64,000 bases of DNA from Synechococcus sp. PROS-9-1 (GTDB lineage Bacteria > Cyanobacteriota > Cyanobacteriia > PCC-6307 > Cyanobiaceae), in NCBI RefSeq assembly GCF_014279775.1, contig NZ_CP047961.1, positions 310,001 through 374,000 on the forward strand. The letters are read 5' to 3'. The notes beneath the pieces are model-generated. The model made no database searches, was not told where the DNA came from, and saw only the letters and a program-made list of their open reading frames with translations. Both the position numbers and the translations under genes were made by a program. Positions 47,366 through 56,011 of the stretch are shown in pieces (the first letter of the stretch is position 1; each line of letters begins with the position of its first letter).

Positions 47366-47965
47366 ATGTCTCAGTTATCCATCAAGCTGAGCGACAAGGC
47401 GGATGCTTTGATCGCGCAATTGCAGAAAGAGATCTTTAATCGTCGCCGTAAAAAGGTCACGGCAGCTGGCGTGGTTGAAACCTTGGTTGAAAGTGGTGCG
47501 CGCTCTCAGTCCGATAAGCGTTTTGCCACCTCTTGGATCAATCTGATTGAAGACATTGAGAAGGCGGCAAAGCTGGCCACTGCCCATGGAAGCAAGCCTG
47601 CATCCCTGACGGATGAGGAATGGGTGATGGTGTTGAGTCATCGCAATCGCCAAGCCTCCAAACCGCGTCAAGCCAGCAAAACAAGCAAAGCTGTGAAGGC
47701 TGCTCAGCCTGCTGCCGCCCGTACCACGACCTCAACGAAAACCAAACGAGCCGCCTCTTCCTCGCGGGTCGCCAAAGCTCGGGTGGCCAAGACAGCGGAA
47801 ACGTCTACCACCTCCTTGGCGTCAGTTGGCAAACCTCGTAAGGCACGCCATGCCCGTAAGTCGAGTCCTGAGTCAACGTCGGCTCGCTCGACGGCTGGGC
47901 GCATGGCGAAAGCAGCAGCACAGTTGGCGAGCAGCAATGGGATTCAATCTCCGGCCAGAAGCTAG
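47366..47965 (+). CDS. Basic DNA-binding-like protein with histone-H1-like tail
   Basis: About 199 residues from ATG 47366. The first 95 residues form a compact helical domain (KLSDKADALIAQLQKEIF, RRRKKVTAAGVVETLVESGA) with a ribbon-helix-helix-like feel at its start; from about residue 95 the protein is a low-complexity tail of K, A, S, R and T (SKTSKAVKAAQPAAARTT, SSRVAKARVAKTAE). Such tails bind DNA in histone-H1-like proteins. Function is inferred; no named family recognised. Converges on aroC. Confidence 0.65.
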   Translation: MSQLSIKLSDKADALIAQLQKEIFNRRRKKVTAAGVVETLVESGARSQSDKRFATSWINLIEDIEKAAKLATAHGSKPASLTDEEWVMVLSHRNRQASKPRQASKTSKAVKAAQPAAARTTTSTKTKRAASSSRVAKARVAKTAETSTTSLASVGKPRKARHARKSSPESTSARSTAGRMAKAAAQLASSNGIQSPARS

Positions 47966-47977
47966 GGGTGGCTCAGA

Positions 47978-49066
47978 TCACCAGAGGCTGCACTGCCCTT
48001 GCTGCCTGAGCAGGTGATCGGCGAGCACCAAGGTCACCATCGCTTCCACCATCGGAACGGCTCTTGGCAAGACACAAGGGTCGTGGCGTCCTTTGGCTGA
48101 GAGCGTGGTGGCCTCCCCTGCCGCGTTGATGGTCTGCTGCTCCTTGCGAATGGTGGCTGTTGGCTTGAAGGCCACGCGGATCACAATTGCTTCCCCATTG
48201 CTGATTCCTCCCTGAATCCCTCCGGAATAGTTCGTGGCCGTATGCAAGCTTCCGTCCTGGGTGGGTAGGAAGGCATCGTTGTGGGCACTGCCCTTCAGCA
48301 GAGTGCCTGCGAAGCCTGATCCGATTTCAAAGCCCTTGGTAGCGGGCAGTGACATCACGGCTTTGGCGAGGTCAGCCTCCAGCTTGTCGAACACGGGCAT
48401 TCCCAGCCCTGTGCTCGCTTGCCGCACCACGCACTCAATCACTCCGCCGCAGGAATCTCCCTCTTGGCCGATCGCTTCAATCCGTTCAATCATCTGTTCG
48501 GCCATCCCTGGGTCAGGGCAGCGCACGATATTGCTTTCCACTTGTTCGGGTGTGACTGAGCTGGGATCAATGCTCGCCTCGAGATCGTGGATTCGCTTTA
48601 CCCAAGCGATCACTTCGGTGCCATTCGCTTTCCTGAGAAGCTGCCTGGCGATAGCTCCCGCGGCAACCCGTCCGATCGTTTCCCGCGCAGAGGCCCTGCC
48701 GCCGCCGCTGCGTGCCTGGATGCCGTACTTCGCCTGATACGTGGCATCGGCATGGGAGGGGCGAAAGGCCACTTCCATGTCTTTGTAATCCTGAGGTCGT
48801 TGGTCCTTGTTGCGCACCACCATCGCAATTGGTGTGCCCAGGGTGACCCCATCCAGTAATCCGCTCAGAATCTCAACCTGGTCTGCTTCTTTCCTCGGTG
48901 TGGTGATACGACTTTGACCAGGCCGTCTGCGGTCGAGGTCGGCCTGAATGGCTTCAAGGTCTAACTCCAGCCTGGGCGGGCAGCCATCCACGATCACGCC
49001 CACGCCTCCACCATGCGATTCCCCAAAGGTGCTGATCCGAAATAGTTCTCCGAAGCTGCTGCCCAT
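47978..49066 (-). CDS. aroC: Chorismate synthase
   Basis: 362 residues, last step of the shikimate pathway, FMN-dependent. N-terminal [48 protein letters not shown] (near residue 120) and the C-terminal [18 protein letters not shown] are all signature stretches. Length is typical. Confidence 0.97.
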   Translation of the reverse strand: MGSSFGELFRISTFGESHGGGVGVIVDGCPPRLELDLEAIQADLDRRRPGQSRITTPRKEADQVEILSGLLDGVTLGTPIAMVVRNKDQRPQDYKDMEVAFRPSHADATYQAKYGIQARSGGGRASARETIGRVAAGAIARQLLRKANGTEVIAWVKRIHDLEASIDPSSVTPEQVESNIVRCPDPGMAEQMIERIEAIGQEGDSCGGVIECVVRQASTGLGMPVFDKLEADLAKAVMSLPATKGFEIGSGFAGTLLKGSAHNDAFLPTQDGSLHTATNYSGGIQGGISNGEAIVIRVAFKPTATIRKEQQTINAAGEATTLSAKGRHDPCVLPRAVPMVEAMVTLVLADHLLRQQGQCSLW

Positions 49067-49137
49067 GGGGCCTCCCTGCTGGGATGAGCGTAATCAGTCG
49101 GGTTCAATCTTGAGCTGTGGCCTGCCCTAATCAGAGC

Positions 49138-49623
49138 TCAGAGCAGATCAGGTAGCGCTGCCGTTGGACGTTCGCTGTCTGGAAGATCTCTGAGCATGGT
49201 GAAATCTTCAAAGCTGAATCCAGGCCCAACACAGCAACTCACAAGGCTGTAAGGACCTTCAGCCTTAGCGGCCTGCCAGTGATCCGCTGGAATCACCTGA
49301 ACAGGGTTGTGCATCGACAACACCTCTCGAGTGGCCTGATCAGCCTCCGGCTTGAGGCACCACAGACTTAGGGGTGCTCCTTGCAGATGGGTCCATACCT
49401 CATCGGCATGGCTCACCCTGTGCCAGCGGCTAAGCGATCCTGCATCCAAGAGGTACAAGATCGTGCTGATGGCGCAGCGCTGTTGCTGATCAGGTCGAAC
49501 CACGAGCAAAGAGCTCCGATGCAGCTCGCGATACCAGCCACCCTCAGGATGCGGTTGCAGCTTCCATTCCTCAACCAGCTTTTCAACGACTTCAGCTGGG
49601 TTGCGTTCATTCATGAGCTTCAT
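49138..49623 (-). CDS. Cupin domain protein, DUF985 family
   Basis: 161 residues. LQPHPEGGWYRELHRS at the N-terminus and SRWHRVSHADEVWTHLQGAPLSLWCL in the middle match the DUF985 cupin (metal histidines in WHRVSHADE). The late CCVGPGFSFEDFTML is also typical. Family function unknown, likely small-molecule binding. Stands alone between aroC and gpgS. Confidence 0.85.
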   Translation of the reverse strand: MKLMNERNPAEVVEKLVEEWKLQPHPEGGWYRELHRSSLLVVRPDQQQRCAISTILYLLDAGSLSRWHRVSHADEVWTHLQGAPLSLWCLKPEADQATREVLSMHNPVQVIPADHWQAAKAEGPYSLVSCCVGPGFSFEDFTMLRDLPDSERPTAALPDLL

Positions 49624-49726
49624 CCTCCTCCCTTGTGATCACGAAGCAGGCCTAGGCAGAGGCTTTTGGTATGGCTTGCTTCAAGCCCATGCTCTGCTCA
49701 GCCTGAATGGAACGGGCAAAGCTCAT

Positions 49727-51007
49727 TCATGCCGCTGCGGCAGGACGTCTAGGTGGACAGGCCTTTAGGGGGCGACGGTAATGAGTTCGTGGCGTTCTGT
49801 TGGGCGCTGCAATGGTGTTTCGTTGCTGGCCTGCTTCGGTGAGGTCTGCTTGTAAGCGCTCGGTGCAGCACAGCAACCTCGACCAGCTCGGCAGCTGATG
49901 GGCCACAGGCGCCACCATCAATTCCTCCACTTTGGGACGCAACAAGGTGGCGAAGCTTTGGACCGCAAGCTCCTCGCTGTGTCGGTTGTATGGCAGACGA
50001 TTGATGGTTGAATCCAAGCCAAACTGCTGAACACGGTCTTCCCCGACCCGTCGGAACAGCACTTCAAGGGTTGGGATCTGGTCTGCAGACAACATCCGAC
50101 CTTCATGCTCCATGAGCCCACGAAGCACCGTGGCAAAAATTTCACCGGCCATGCGTTGCAAGCCTTCGGAAGGAGCATTGCCAAGTGTTTTGTGCTTGTG
50201 ATCAAACAGTCCAAGATCCACTTGGGCGATGCGTCGAGGAGCTACATGGCGATACACCTCTGAAAGCAAACCGATCTCGAGTCCCCAGTCGGAGGGAATG
50301 CGCAAATTCATGGCCAGATCTCTGGTGAACGCGAACTCGCCGGCTAACGGGTAGCGGAAGGATTGGAGATAGCGCAGATATGGCATCGGGCCAAAGATCT
50401 GCTCCAGGCTGGTGAGGAGTGGACCTACGAAAAGGCGAGTTGCTCTGCCATGGAGAGTTTGGGTCTCGAGCGAAAGGCGGCTGTAGAACGCTTTCACGTA
50501 GGCCACACCGAGCGAGGGATCCAGCAACGGTCGCAGCATTCTTTGGGGGTAGGCCGGTGAAAAGGTGCGGATGTCGGCATCGAAGAGTCCAACGATCTCC
50601 GCGTTTCTGCAAGCCACACCAAGCCCTTGCCAAACAGCCCAGCCTTTGCCAGGTGGTCCGGTCACGTTGAGGCCGAGGGTCTGAAGTGACTGCAGTGATT
50701 CGGCAACGGCAGGACCATTCGTCCAGTGCACGCGCACAGGGAATGGCATGTCAGAAAAGAATGCTTCCGCTGCAGCGACGTCGTCGCTGTTATCTGCGGA
50801 TAGTGCGATCACGAGTTCTTCTAGGCCGCTTAGTTCTGACAGAACCTCACGGATCAGTCCGAGCGCAGGACGGCTGAATTCCTCCATCAGGCAAGGGATC
50901 AACAAGGATGTTGGCCGTTGACTGAGCTGACGGCGAAAGTCTGGGAGATCCAGTTTCCCGAGGCCATAGTCGTGAATCGTGGCGATTAATCCCTGCTGAA
51001 AATCCAT
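49727..51007 (-). CDS. gpgS: Glucosyl-3-phosphoglycerate synthase
   Basis: About 426 residues, GT81-like glycosyltransferase that joins glucose from an NDP-sugar to 3-phosphoglycerate. Seen: TSLLIPCLMEEFSRPAL (near residue 36), a donor-metal motif GLFDADIRTFSP (near residue 145), and YPLAGEFAFTRDLAMNLRIPSDWGLEIGLLSE (acceptor region, quoted in parts: GEFAFTRDLAMN, SDWGLEIGLL). ATG 51007 (MDFQQGLIATIHDYG) is chosen. Divergent from the phosphorylase-like and gpgP genes, which complete the glucosylglycerate cycle; synthesis rises under salt or nitrogen stress in marine relatives. Confidence 0.9.
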   Translation of the reverse strand: MDFQQGLIATIHDYGLGKLDLPDFRRQLSQRPTSLLIPCLMEEFSRPALGLIREVLSELSGLEELVIALSADNSDDVAAAEAFFSDMPFPVRVHWTNGPAVAESLQSLQTLGLNVTGPPGKGWAVWQGLGVACRNAEIVGLFDADIRTFSPAYPQRMLRPLLDPSLGVAYVKAFYSRLSLETQTLHGRATRLFVGPLLTSLEQIFGPMPYLRYLQSFRYPLAGEFAFTRDLAMNLRIPSDWGLEIGLLSEVYRHVAPRRIAQVDLGLFDHKHKTLGNAPSEGLQRMAGEIFATVLRGLMEHEGRMLSADQIPTLEVLFRRVGEDRVQQFGLDSTINRLPYNRHSEELAVQSFATLLRPKVEELMVAPVAHQLPSWSRLLCCTERLQADLTEAGQQRNTIAAPNRTPRTHYRRPLKACPPRRPAAAA

Positions 51008-51071
51008 GCGGTGATCAATGCGACAACAAGTTGTGGAGCTCTGTTCCATACCATTTGCAATTGGCAAAGGC

Positions 51072-51299
51072 ATGGTGTCGAAGCAGTTAATGGCGCATGA
51101 GTGGTTGCCATCGCTTCTGACGGAGCTCTATGAACACCATTCTTCTGAGGATCTCAATCGCTTGTCGTCGCAATTGCTGCATTCCGAGCGGTCTAGGTCA
51201 GAGAGGCCGTTTCAGAGTCGCTTGATCCTGGGTCTGCAGACGCAAGGACAGATGCAACGGCAAAGGGTGCGCGTTGGGATTCCTCGAGTTGTGTGTTGA
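51072..51299 (+). pseudogene. N-terminal part of the GH13 phosphorylase in a different frame
   Basis: ATG 51072 (or 51018/51090) opens a frame reading MVSKQLMAHEWLPSLLTELYE and HHSSEDLNRLSSQLLHSERS, a helical stretch like the N-terminal extension of glucosylglycerate-phosphorylase-type GH13 proteins. It ends in TGA at 51297-51299 in frame 3, while the enzyme body continues in frame 2 from upstream (KGARWDSSSCVLIAYADTV before the GTG at 51293). One added base near 51262-51268 would join the two. Confidence 0.55.
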
Positions 51300-52849
51300 T
51301 TGCCTACGCCGATACGGTGAGTGCCCATGATCAGCCGGGGCTCCGTTGTTTGCAGGCCCTACTGCACGAGCATTTCAGCGGTCTCTCAGCGGTTGTGCAT
51401 GTTTTGCCCTTCTTGCGCGCAACCAGTGATGGAGGGTTTGCCGTTGCCAGTCATGAAGAGATTGCCCAACGCTTTGGTGATTGGAATGATTTAGCCGCGT
51501 TGGCGGAAGGTCGCCAGTTGATGGCTGATTTGGTCCTCAATCACATTTCAGCGTCTCACCCCTGGGTTCGGGCTTTTCAGAAGGGAGAGCAACCTGGAGC
51601 GCAATGTGTGTTGGCTGCTGCTCCCAACCCTTGTTGGGACAAGGTGGTGCGTCCACGTAGTTCCGCTCTCTTCACCACTCTGGCGACAGATCGGGGGCCA
51701 GAAACGGTCTGGACCACGTTTGGGCCCGATCAAGTGGATGTGAACTGGCGAGAGCCTGAGGTGTTGCTGGGATTCACACGCCTGCTCGATCTTTTTTGCA
51801 GTTATGGCGTCCAATGGTTGCGTCTGGATGCCGTGGGGTTTGTTTGGAAGCAGCCCTTTAGTGACTGCATCCATCAGCCTCAGGCCCACCGGTTGGTGGA
51901 AGTGTTGCGCCTTCTCTTGGAATCGCGATGTCCTCAGGGAGTGGTGGTAACGGAAACGAATGTTCCCGAGCAGGAAAATCTGTCTTATTTGACCACTGGT
52001 TCAGAAGCGCACCTCGCCTATAATTTTCCCTTGCCTCCGCTTGTCCTCGAGGCCTGTCTCAGTCGTCGTGCTGATCTGCTGAACGACTGGCTAGCGCGTT
52101 GGCCTCAGCTCCCACAACAGACAGGGCTGCTCAATTTCACGGCCTGTCACGACGGGATTGGTTTGCGGCCACTTGAAGGTTTGATGGAATCCGATCGATT
52201 GCTTCAGTTGCTGCAGCAATGCGAGCAGCGGGGTGGTTTGGTGAGTCACCGGCGCTTGGCCGATGGACTGGAGGTTCCCTATGAGATCAACATCAGTTGG
52301 TGGAGTGCCATGGCGGCTCCAGGGCGGGATCCATCACACCATCAACGCGCGCGTTTTTTGTTGACGCAGTTGCTGCTGTTGACGTTGCCCGGTGTGCCTG
52401 CGTTCTACCTGCCGGCATTACTGGCAACTCCGAATGACAATGCTCGCTTTCGCATTAGCGGTCATCGGCGCGATCTCAACCGTCCTCAGTTTCAACTCGA
52501 CCGTTTAGAGCGATTATTGGCGGATCTCGAAAGCGATACCAGTCAGGTGGTGGCGGCACTGCAACAAGCGATGGCTGTCCGTCGTGGCCAGGCGGCGTTA
52601 GATCCCTTTGCCCCGATGACGGTCCTGAGTCAAGGCCGCTCTGATGTGGTGATTTTGCGGAGGGGGGAAGGGGCAAGCACTCTGTTTGCGATTCACAATT
52701 TCAGTGATGTCCGCCTCAGTTTCCCCTTGAGCACCCTGGCTGATTCCTCAGGATCTGTTTGGCATGACGTGTTGACCGGGCATTCTTTCGTTGCGGGCCA
52801 AACGGCTCTCGACCTTGAGCCATTTGCTGTGCATTGGTTGATTCGATGA
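51293..52849 (+). CDS. GH13 subfamily 18 phosphorylase (sucrose/glucosylglycerate phosphorylase-like)
   Basis: 518 residues as read from GTG 51293. The (beta/alpha)8 barrel is complete: first strand LIAYADTVSAHD, LMADLVLNHIS, nucleophile RLDAVGFVW (near residue 180), acid/base in VVVTETNVPEQE (near 222) and third acid in FTACHDGIGLRP (near 286). Retaining phosphorylases of this subfamily cut sucrose or glucosylglycerate with phosphate. Beside gpgS and gpgP, glucosylglycerate is the likelier substrate. It is probably not the true start: see the frameshifted N-terminal fragment. Overlaps gpgP (ATGA). Confidence 0.82.
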   Translation: MLIAYADTVSAHDQPGLRCLQALLHEHFSGLSAVVHVLPFLRATSDGGFAVASHEEIAQRFGDWNDLAALAEGRQLMADLVLNHISASHPWVRAFQKGEQPGAQCVLAAAPNPCWDKVVRPRSSALFTTLATDRGPETVWTTFGPDQVDVNWREPEVLLGFTRLLDLFCSYGVQWLRLDAVGFVWKQPFSDCIHQPQAHRLVEVLRLLLESRCPQGVVVTETNVPEQENLSYLTTGSEAHLAYNFPLPPLVLEACLSRRADLLNDWLARWPQLPQQTGLLNFTACHDGIGLRPLEGLMESDRLLQLLQQCEQRGGLVSHRRLADGLEVPYEINISWWSAMAAPGRDPSHHQRARFLLTQLLLLTLPGVPAFYLPALLATPNDNARFRISGHRRDLNRPQFQLDRLERLLADLESDTSQVVAALQQAMAVRRGQAALDPFAPMTVLSQGRSDVVILRRGEGASTLFAIHNFSDVRLSFPLSTLADSSGSVWHDVLTGHSFVAGQTALDLEPFAVHWLIR

Positions 52850-53655
52850 ACAAAACAGATTCTCTGAACTCAATCCCCTGGTGGGTCGTGACCGATCTCG
52901 ATGGGACCCTGATGGACCATGCCTACAACTGGGAGCCGGCACGGGAGGCGATCCGTGGCTTGCAGTTGCAGGGAATTCCCGTGATCCCGTGTACGAGCAA
53001 AACGGCGGAGGAGGTGAAAAGTTTTAGGGCTGCAGCTGGGTTGAAGGATCCGTTCATCGTTGAAAACGGAGGGGCTATTCATGGGCAAACCAGTGATGGC
53101 GAGCCATGGGAGCTTGCGCTGGGATGCCCTGTGGCCGAGCTTCGTCCGGTTCTGCGAGAGCTTGCGCAGTTGCTTGGTGAGCCGTTGCAACCCATTGATG
53201 CGCTCTCGGATCAAGAGGCGTTGGAATTTCTTGGTCTGCAGGGCGAAGCGCTGCAGCTGGCTTGTCAGAGGCGTTGGAGTTTGCCCTTTGTGCCCCCTTC
53301 TGCGTCAGCGCGGCAACGCTTGCCAGATCTCGCCAATCGGCTTGGTTTCGCTGTCGTTCAGGGCAACCGTATGGGTCACCTGCTCGGCGCAGAGGTCAGC
53401 AAGGGTCGAGCCCTTGAGGTTTTAAAGCAGCGCAGTGGTGGCTCTCCAGTGCGGGTGCTCGCACTGGGTGACTCTCCCAATGACCAGCCCCTCCTAGAGG
53501 CTGGTGATCTCTCTGTTGTTGTGCCTGGTGCGAATGGCCCCCACCCGGTCTTTGCTGAAGCCATTGCTCAAGGCCGCTACCAGTTGGCGCCTGCTTGCCA
53601 TGCGCAGGGCTGGGCAGAGGCGGTCTTTCAGCACGTTCTCAACGCACAGTGCTGA
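52846..53655 (+). CDS. gpgP: Glucosyl-3-phosphoglycerate phosphatase (HAD, MPGP family)
   Basis: About 269 residues from ATG 52846, overlapping the GH13 stop. HAD motif I is VVTDLDGTLMDH; motif II PCTSKTAEEV; late VLALGDSPNDQPLLE. Belongs to the mannosyl/glucosyl-3-phosphoglycerate phosphatase family, removing phosphate from the GpgS product to give glucosylglycerate. Context with gpgS makes the glucosyl reading likely. The upstream frame to 52834 is a longer alternative. Confidence 0.88.
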   Translation: MNKTDSLNSIPWWVVTDLDGTLMDHAYNWEPAREAIRGLQLQGIPVIPCTSKTAEEVKSFRAAAGLKDPFIVENGGAIHGQTSDGEPWELALGCPVAELRPVLRELAQLLGEPLQPIDALSDQEALEFLGLQGEALQLACQRRWSLPFVPPSASARQRLPDLANRLGFAVVQGNRMGHLLGAEVSKGRALEVLKQRSGGSPVRVLALGDSPNDQPLLEAGDLSVVVPGANGPHPVFAEAIAQGRYQLAPACHAQGWAEAVFQHVLNAQC

Positions 53656-53744
53656 TGCTGAACACTTCACTCTTTTCTTCAAAGATCCAGTGAAGATCTC
53701 CCTTGAACGGGAGCAGACTTGATCAGAGACACGATCAAGCACGG

Positions 53745-54167
53745 ATGACAGCGATTCAATGCCGATACACCGGTGACTTGCACTGCACGGCTCAGCACGG
53801 TCCCTCGGGCACCGTCCTTAAGACCGATGCACCAACTGATCATGATGGCCTTGGCGAAAGCTTTTCGCCGACTGACCTACTGGCGTCAGCCCTTGGGACG
53901 TGCATTTTGACGATCATGGGGATCGCCGCACGGCGTCGCGGCTGGGACCTCGTTGACGCCAACGTCATCGTTGAAAAAACAATGACAAGCGAGGGACCGC
54001 GCCGCATTGAAAGCCTTCAAGCTCAGATCAGCCTCCCTGTTGCCCTTAGCCAGGAACAAAAGGCCTTGTTGAAGCGGGTCGCGAATGATTGCCCCGTGAA
54101 ACGAAACCTCGACGCTTCAATCACGATTGACTTGATCTGGAGCGACGCAAGTCCTAAGGCTCTCTAG
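53745..54167 (+). CDS. OsmC family protein
   Basis: 140 residues from ATG 53745. The pattern FSPTDLLASALGTCILTIMG with the peroxidatic-type Cys, and ANDCPVKRNLDA with the second Cys, fits OsmC/YhfA proteins (thiol peroxidases acting on organic hydroperoxides). An upstream start at 53703 is possible but less likely. Follows gpgP by 89 bases. Confidence 0.85.
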   Translation: MTAIQCRYTGDLHCTAQHGPSGTVLKTDAPTDHDGLGESFSPTDLLASALGTCILTIMGIAARRRGWDLVDANVIVEKTMTSEGPRRIESLQAQISLPVALSQEQKALLKRVANDCPVKRNLDASITIDLIWSDASPKAL

Positions 54168-54203
54168 TTGATTGATCAACGCCATCCAGGCGAGGAGATT
54201 TTG

Positions 54204-54689
54204 ATGAGACTCCAATTCATACCGATTCACGTCTTTCGCGAAACACCGTCTGTCACCTTTTTCGATGCAGGTGTGTCTGGCACCAATGGAACCGATGTTG
54301 TTGTTCACCGGGGTGCAGCGACGTCACCACCCGATGCGAATGGATTTCAGCAGTACTACGTCCACCAGCATCAAGTGGATCACAATTTGGTGCTTGAGGG
54401 ACAGCGCACTTTCGTTCTGTTGAACCCTGCTTGGGATCAGTCCCATCACGTCATTCATTTGATCCGGGAGATGGGTGCGCTTCAGATTCCTGTAGGCACC
54501 TATCACCGCTCAATATCTGGTGAAACGGGGAGCATCGTGTTGAACCAATCTCTGCGCGATTCCCAGTTTGATTTCAAGACCGATTTCATTCCCGTGAGCT
54601 TGGAGGTTCGAGAAGATCTCCGTCAGGCACAAGCCTCTGTTCCATGGATATGGAGTTGGAAAGACGGCAACATTTGCCGTACTCACTGA
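54204..54689 (+). CDS. Cupin-like protein, unknown
   Basis: About 161 residues. A beta-rich protein with YYVHQHQVDHNLVLEGQRTFVLL (His-rich metal-like loop, quoted in parts: HQHQVDHNLVLEG) and later HHVIHLIREMGALQIPVGTYHR, which resembles an RmlC-type cupin barrel. ATG 54204 has a GGAG ribosome site 10 bases upstream; a TTG at 54168 is the other option. Family not recognised with certainty; substrate unknown. Confidence 0.6.
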   Translation: MRLQFIPIHVFRETPSVTFFDAGVSGTNGTDVVVHRGAATSPPDANGFQQYYVHQHQVDHNLVLEGQRTFVLLNPAWDQSHHVIHLIREMGALQIPVGTYHRSISGETGSIVLNQSLRDSQFDFKTDFIPVSLEVREDLRQAQASVPWIWSWKDGNICRTH

Positions 54690-54700
54690 GCCATCACAAC

Positions 54701-54731
54701 AAAAAAGCCCCCACCTTTCGGCGGGAGCTTT
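54701..54731 (-). terminator. Intrinsic terminator of psbA
   Basis: On the minus strand AGCTCCCGCC, loop GAAA, GGTGGGGGCT followed by TTTTTT. Ten-bp stem (two G-T pairs), GNRA loop and T-run 38 bases after the psbA stop. Confidence 0.9.
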
Positions 54732-54768
54732 CTAGTTCAGTTGATCTGAACTTTGGATGATTTCCAGA

Positions 54769-55848
54769 TCAACCGATTGCAGGTGCCTGAAGAGCCACAG
54801 GTGTGGACTCAGCAGCAGCCAGGTCGAGAGGGAAGTTATGAGCGTTGCGCTCGTGCATCACTTCCATGCCAAGTCCAGCTCTGTTAAGAACATCGGCCCA
54901 GGTGTTCAGGACGCGGCCCTGACCATCAAGGATCGACTGGTTGAAGTTGAAGCCGTTCAAGTTGAAGGCCATGGTTGACACGCCAAGAGCGGTGAACCAG
55001 ATGCCGACAACAGGCCAGGCTGCAAGGAAGAAGTGAAGGCTACGGCTGTTGTTGAAGGAGGCGTATTGGAAGATCAGGCGACCGAAGTAGCCGTGAGCAG
55101 CCACGATGTTGTACGTCTCTTCTTCTTGGCCGAACTTATAGCCGTAGTTCTGGGACTCGGTCTCGGTTGTTTCACGAACCAAGGAGGAGGTCACCAATGA
55201 ACCGTGCATGGCGGAGAACAGTGAACCACCGAAGACACCAGCCACTCCAAGCATGTGGAAGGGGTGCATCAGGATGTTGTGCTCAGCCTGGAAGACCAAC
55301 ATGTAGTTGAAGGTTCCAGAGATGCCCAAAGGCATGGCGTCAGAGAACGAACCCTGACCGAAGGGGTAGACCAGGAACACTGCAGATGCAGCAGCAACAG
55401 GTGCGCTGTATGCAACACAGATCCAAGGGCGCATGCCCAAGCGGTAGGAAAGTTCCCACTCACGTCCCATATAGGCGTAGATGCCGATCAGGAAGTGGAA
55501 AACAACCAGTTGGAAAGGACCGCCGTTGTAGAGCCACTCGTCGAGTGAGGCAGCTTCCCAGATTGGGTAGAAGTGCAAGCCAATAGCGTTGCTGGAAGGA
55601 ACAACAGCACCAGAGATGATGTTGTTGCCATACATCAGTGAACCTGCAACAGGCTCGCGGATGCCGTCGATATCAACCGGAGGTGCGGCGATAAAAGCAA
55701 CGATGAAGCAAGTGGTAGCGGCAAGCAGTGTGGGGATCATCAGAACACCGAACCAACCGACATAAAGACGGTTGTTGGTGGAGGTGACCCACTCACAGAA
55801 CTGCTGCCAGCCGTTAGCGCCGGAGCGCTGCTGGATGGTGGTAGTCAT
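54769..55848 (-). CDS. psbA: Photosystem II D1 protein, high-light form (E130)
   Basis: 359 residues. Residue 130 is Glu (YMGRE), the D1:2 high-light type of marine Synechococcus; the low-light type has Gln. Seen: Tyr161 in [11 protein letters not shown]170, E189-H190 (FQAEH), and the Mn-site tail [13 protein letters not shown] ending at A344. A 15-residue C-terminal extension ([15 protein letters not shown]) is cut by CtpA. The core reaction-centre subunit carrying P680 and the Mn cluster. Other psbA copies are expected elsewhere in the genome. Confidence 0.98.
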   Translation of the reverse strand: MTTTIQQRSGANGWQQFCEWVTSTNNRLYVGWFGVLMIPTLLAATTCFIVAFIAAPPVDIDGIREPVAGSLMYGNNIISGAVVPSSNAIGLHFYPIWEAASLDEWLYNGGPFQLVVFHFLIGIYAYMGREWELSYRLGMRPWICVAYSAPVAAASAVFLVYPFGQGSFSDAMPLGISGTFNYMLVFQAEHNILMHPFHMLGVAGVFGGSLFSAMHGSLVTSSLVRETTETESQNYGYKFGQEEETYNIVAAHGYFGRLIFQYASFNNSRSLHFFLAAWPVVGIWFTALGVSTMAFNLNGFNFNQSILDGQGRVLNTWADVLNRAGLGMEVMHERNAHNFPLDLAAAESTPVALQAPAIG

Positions 55849-55912
55849 GAGAACGGAAAAGAAGGTCTCGCAAGGAGACGGTTACGGAAGGGCAGGTTGC
55901 CCCGCCAAACGC

Positions 55913-55943
55913 ATTGTAAAGCAAGTTTGCGGTTTGTAACCGC
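55913..55943 (-). promoter_or_regulatory. Putative psbA promoter with inverted repeat
   Basis: On the minus strand a -10-like TACAAT (55918-55913) lies 65 bases upstream of the psbA ATG. Just upstream is a perfect inverted repeat GCGGTT-ACA-AACCGC (55943-55929) that covers the expected -35 area. No good -35 hexamer outside the repeat. Such a repeat could be an operator or a 5' element; the role is inferred. Confidence 0.4.
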
Positions 55944-56011
55944 TCGTTCATGAAGCAATTCTGAAGTCCGCGGCCGGGCGCTGCAGCTGATGCAGTTGTT
56001 AGCGTCCGCAC

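Noticed and set aside
51018-51071. Upstream ATG 51018 as start of the phosphorylase N-terminal frame
   Set aside because: It reads into the gpgS/phosphorylase promoter region (VELCSIPFAIGKG) and ATG 51072 or 51090 is closer to the helical segment; left open.
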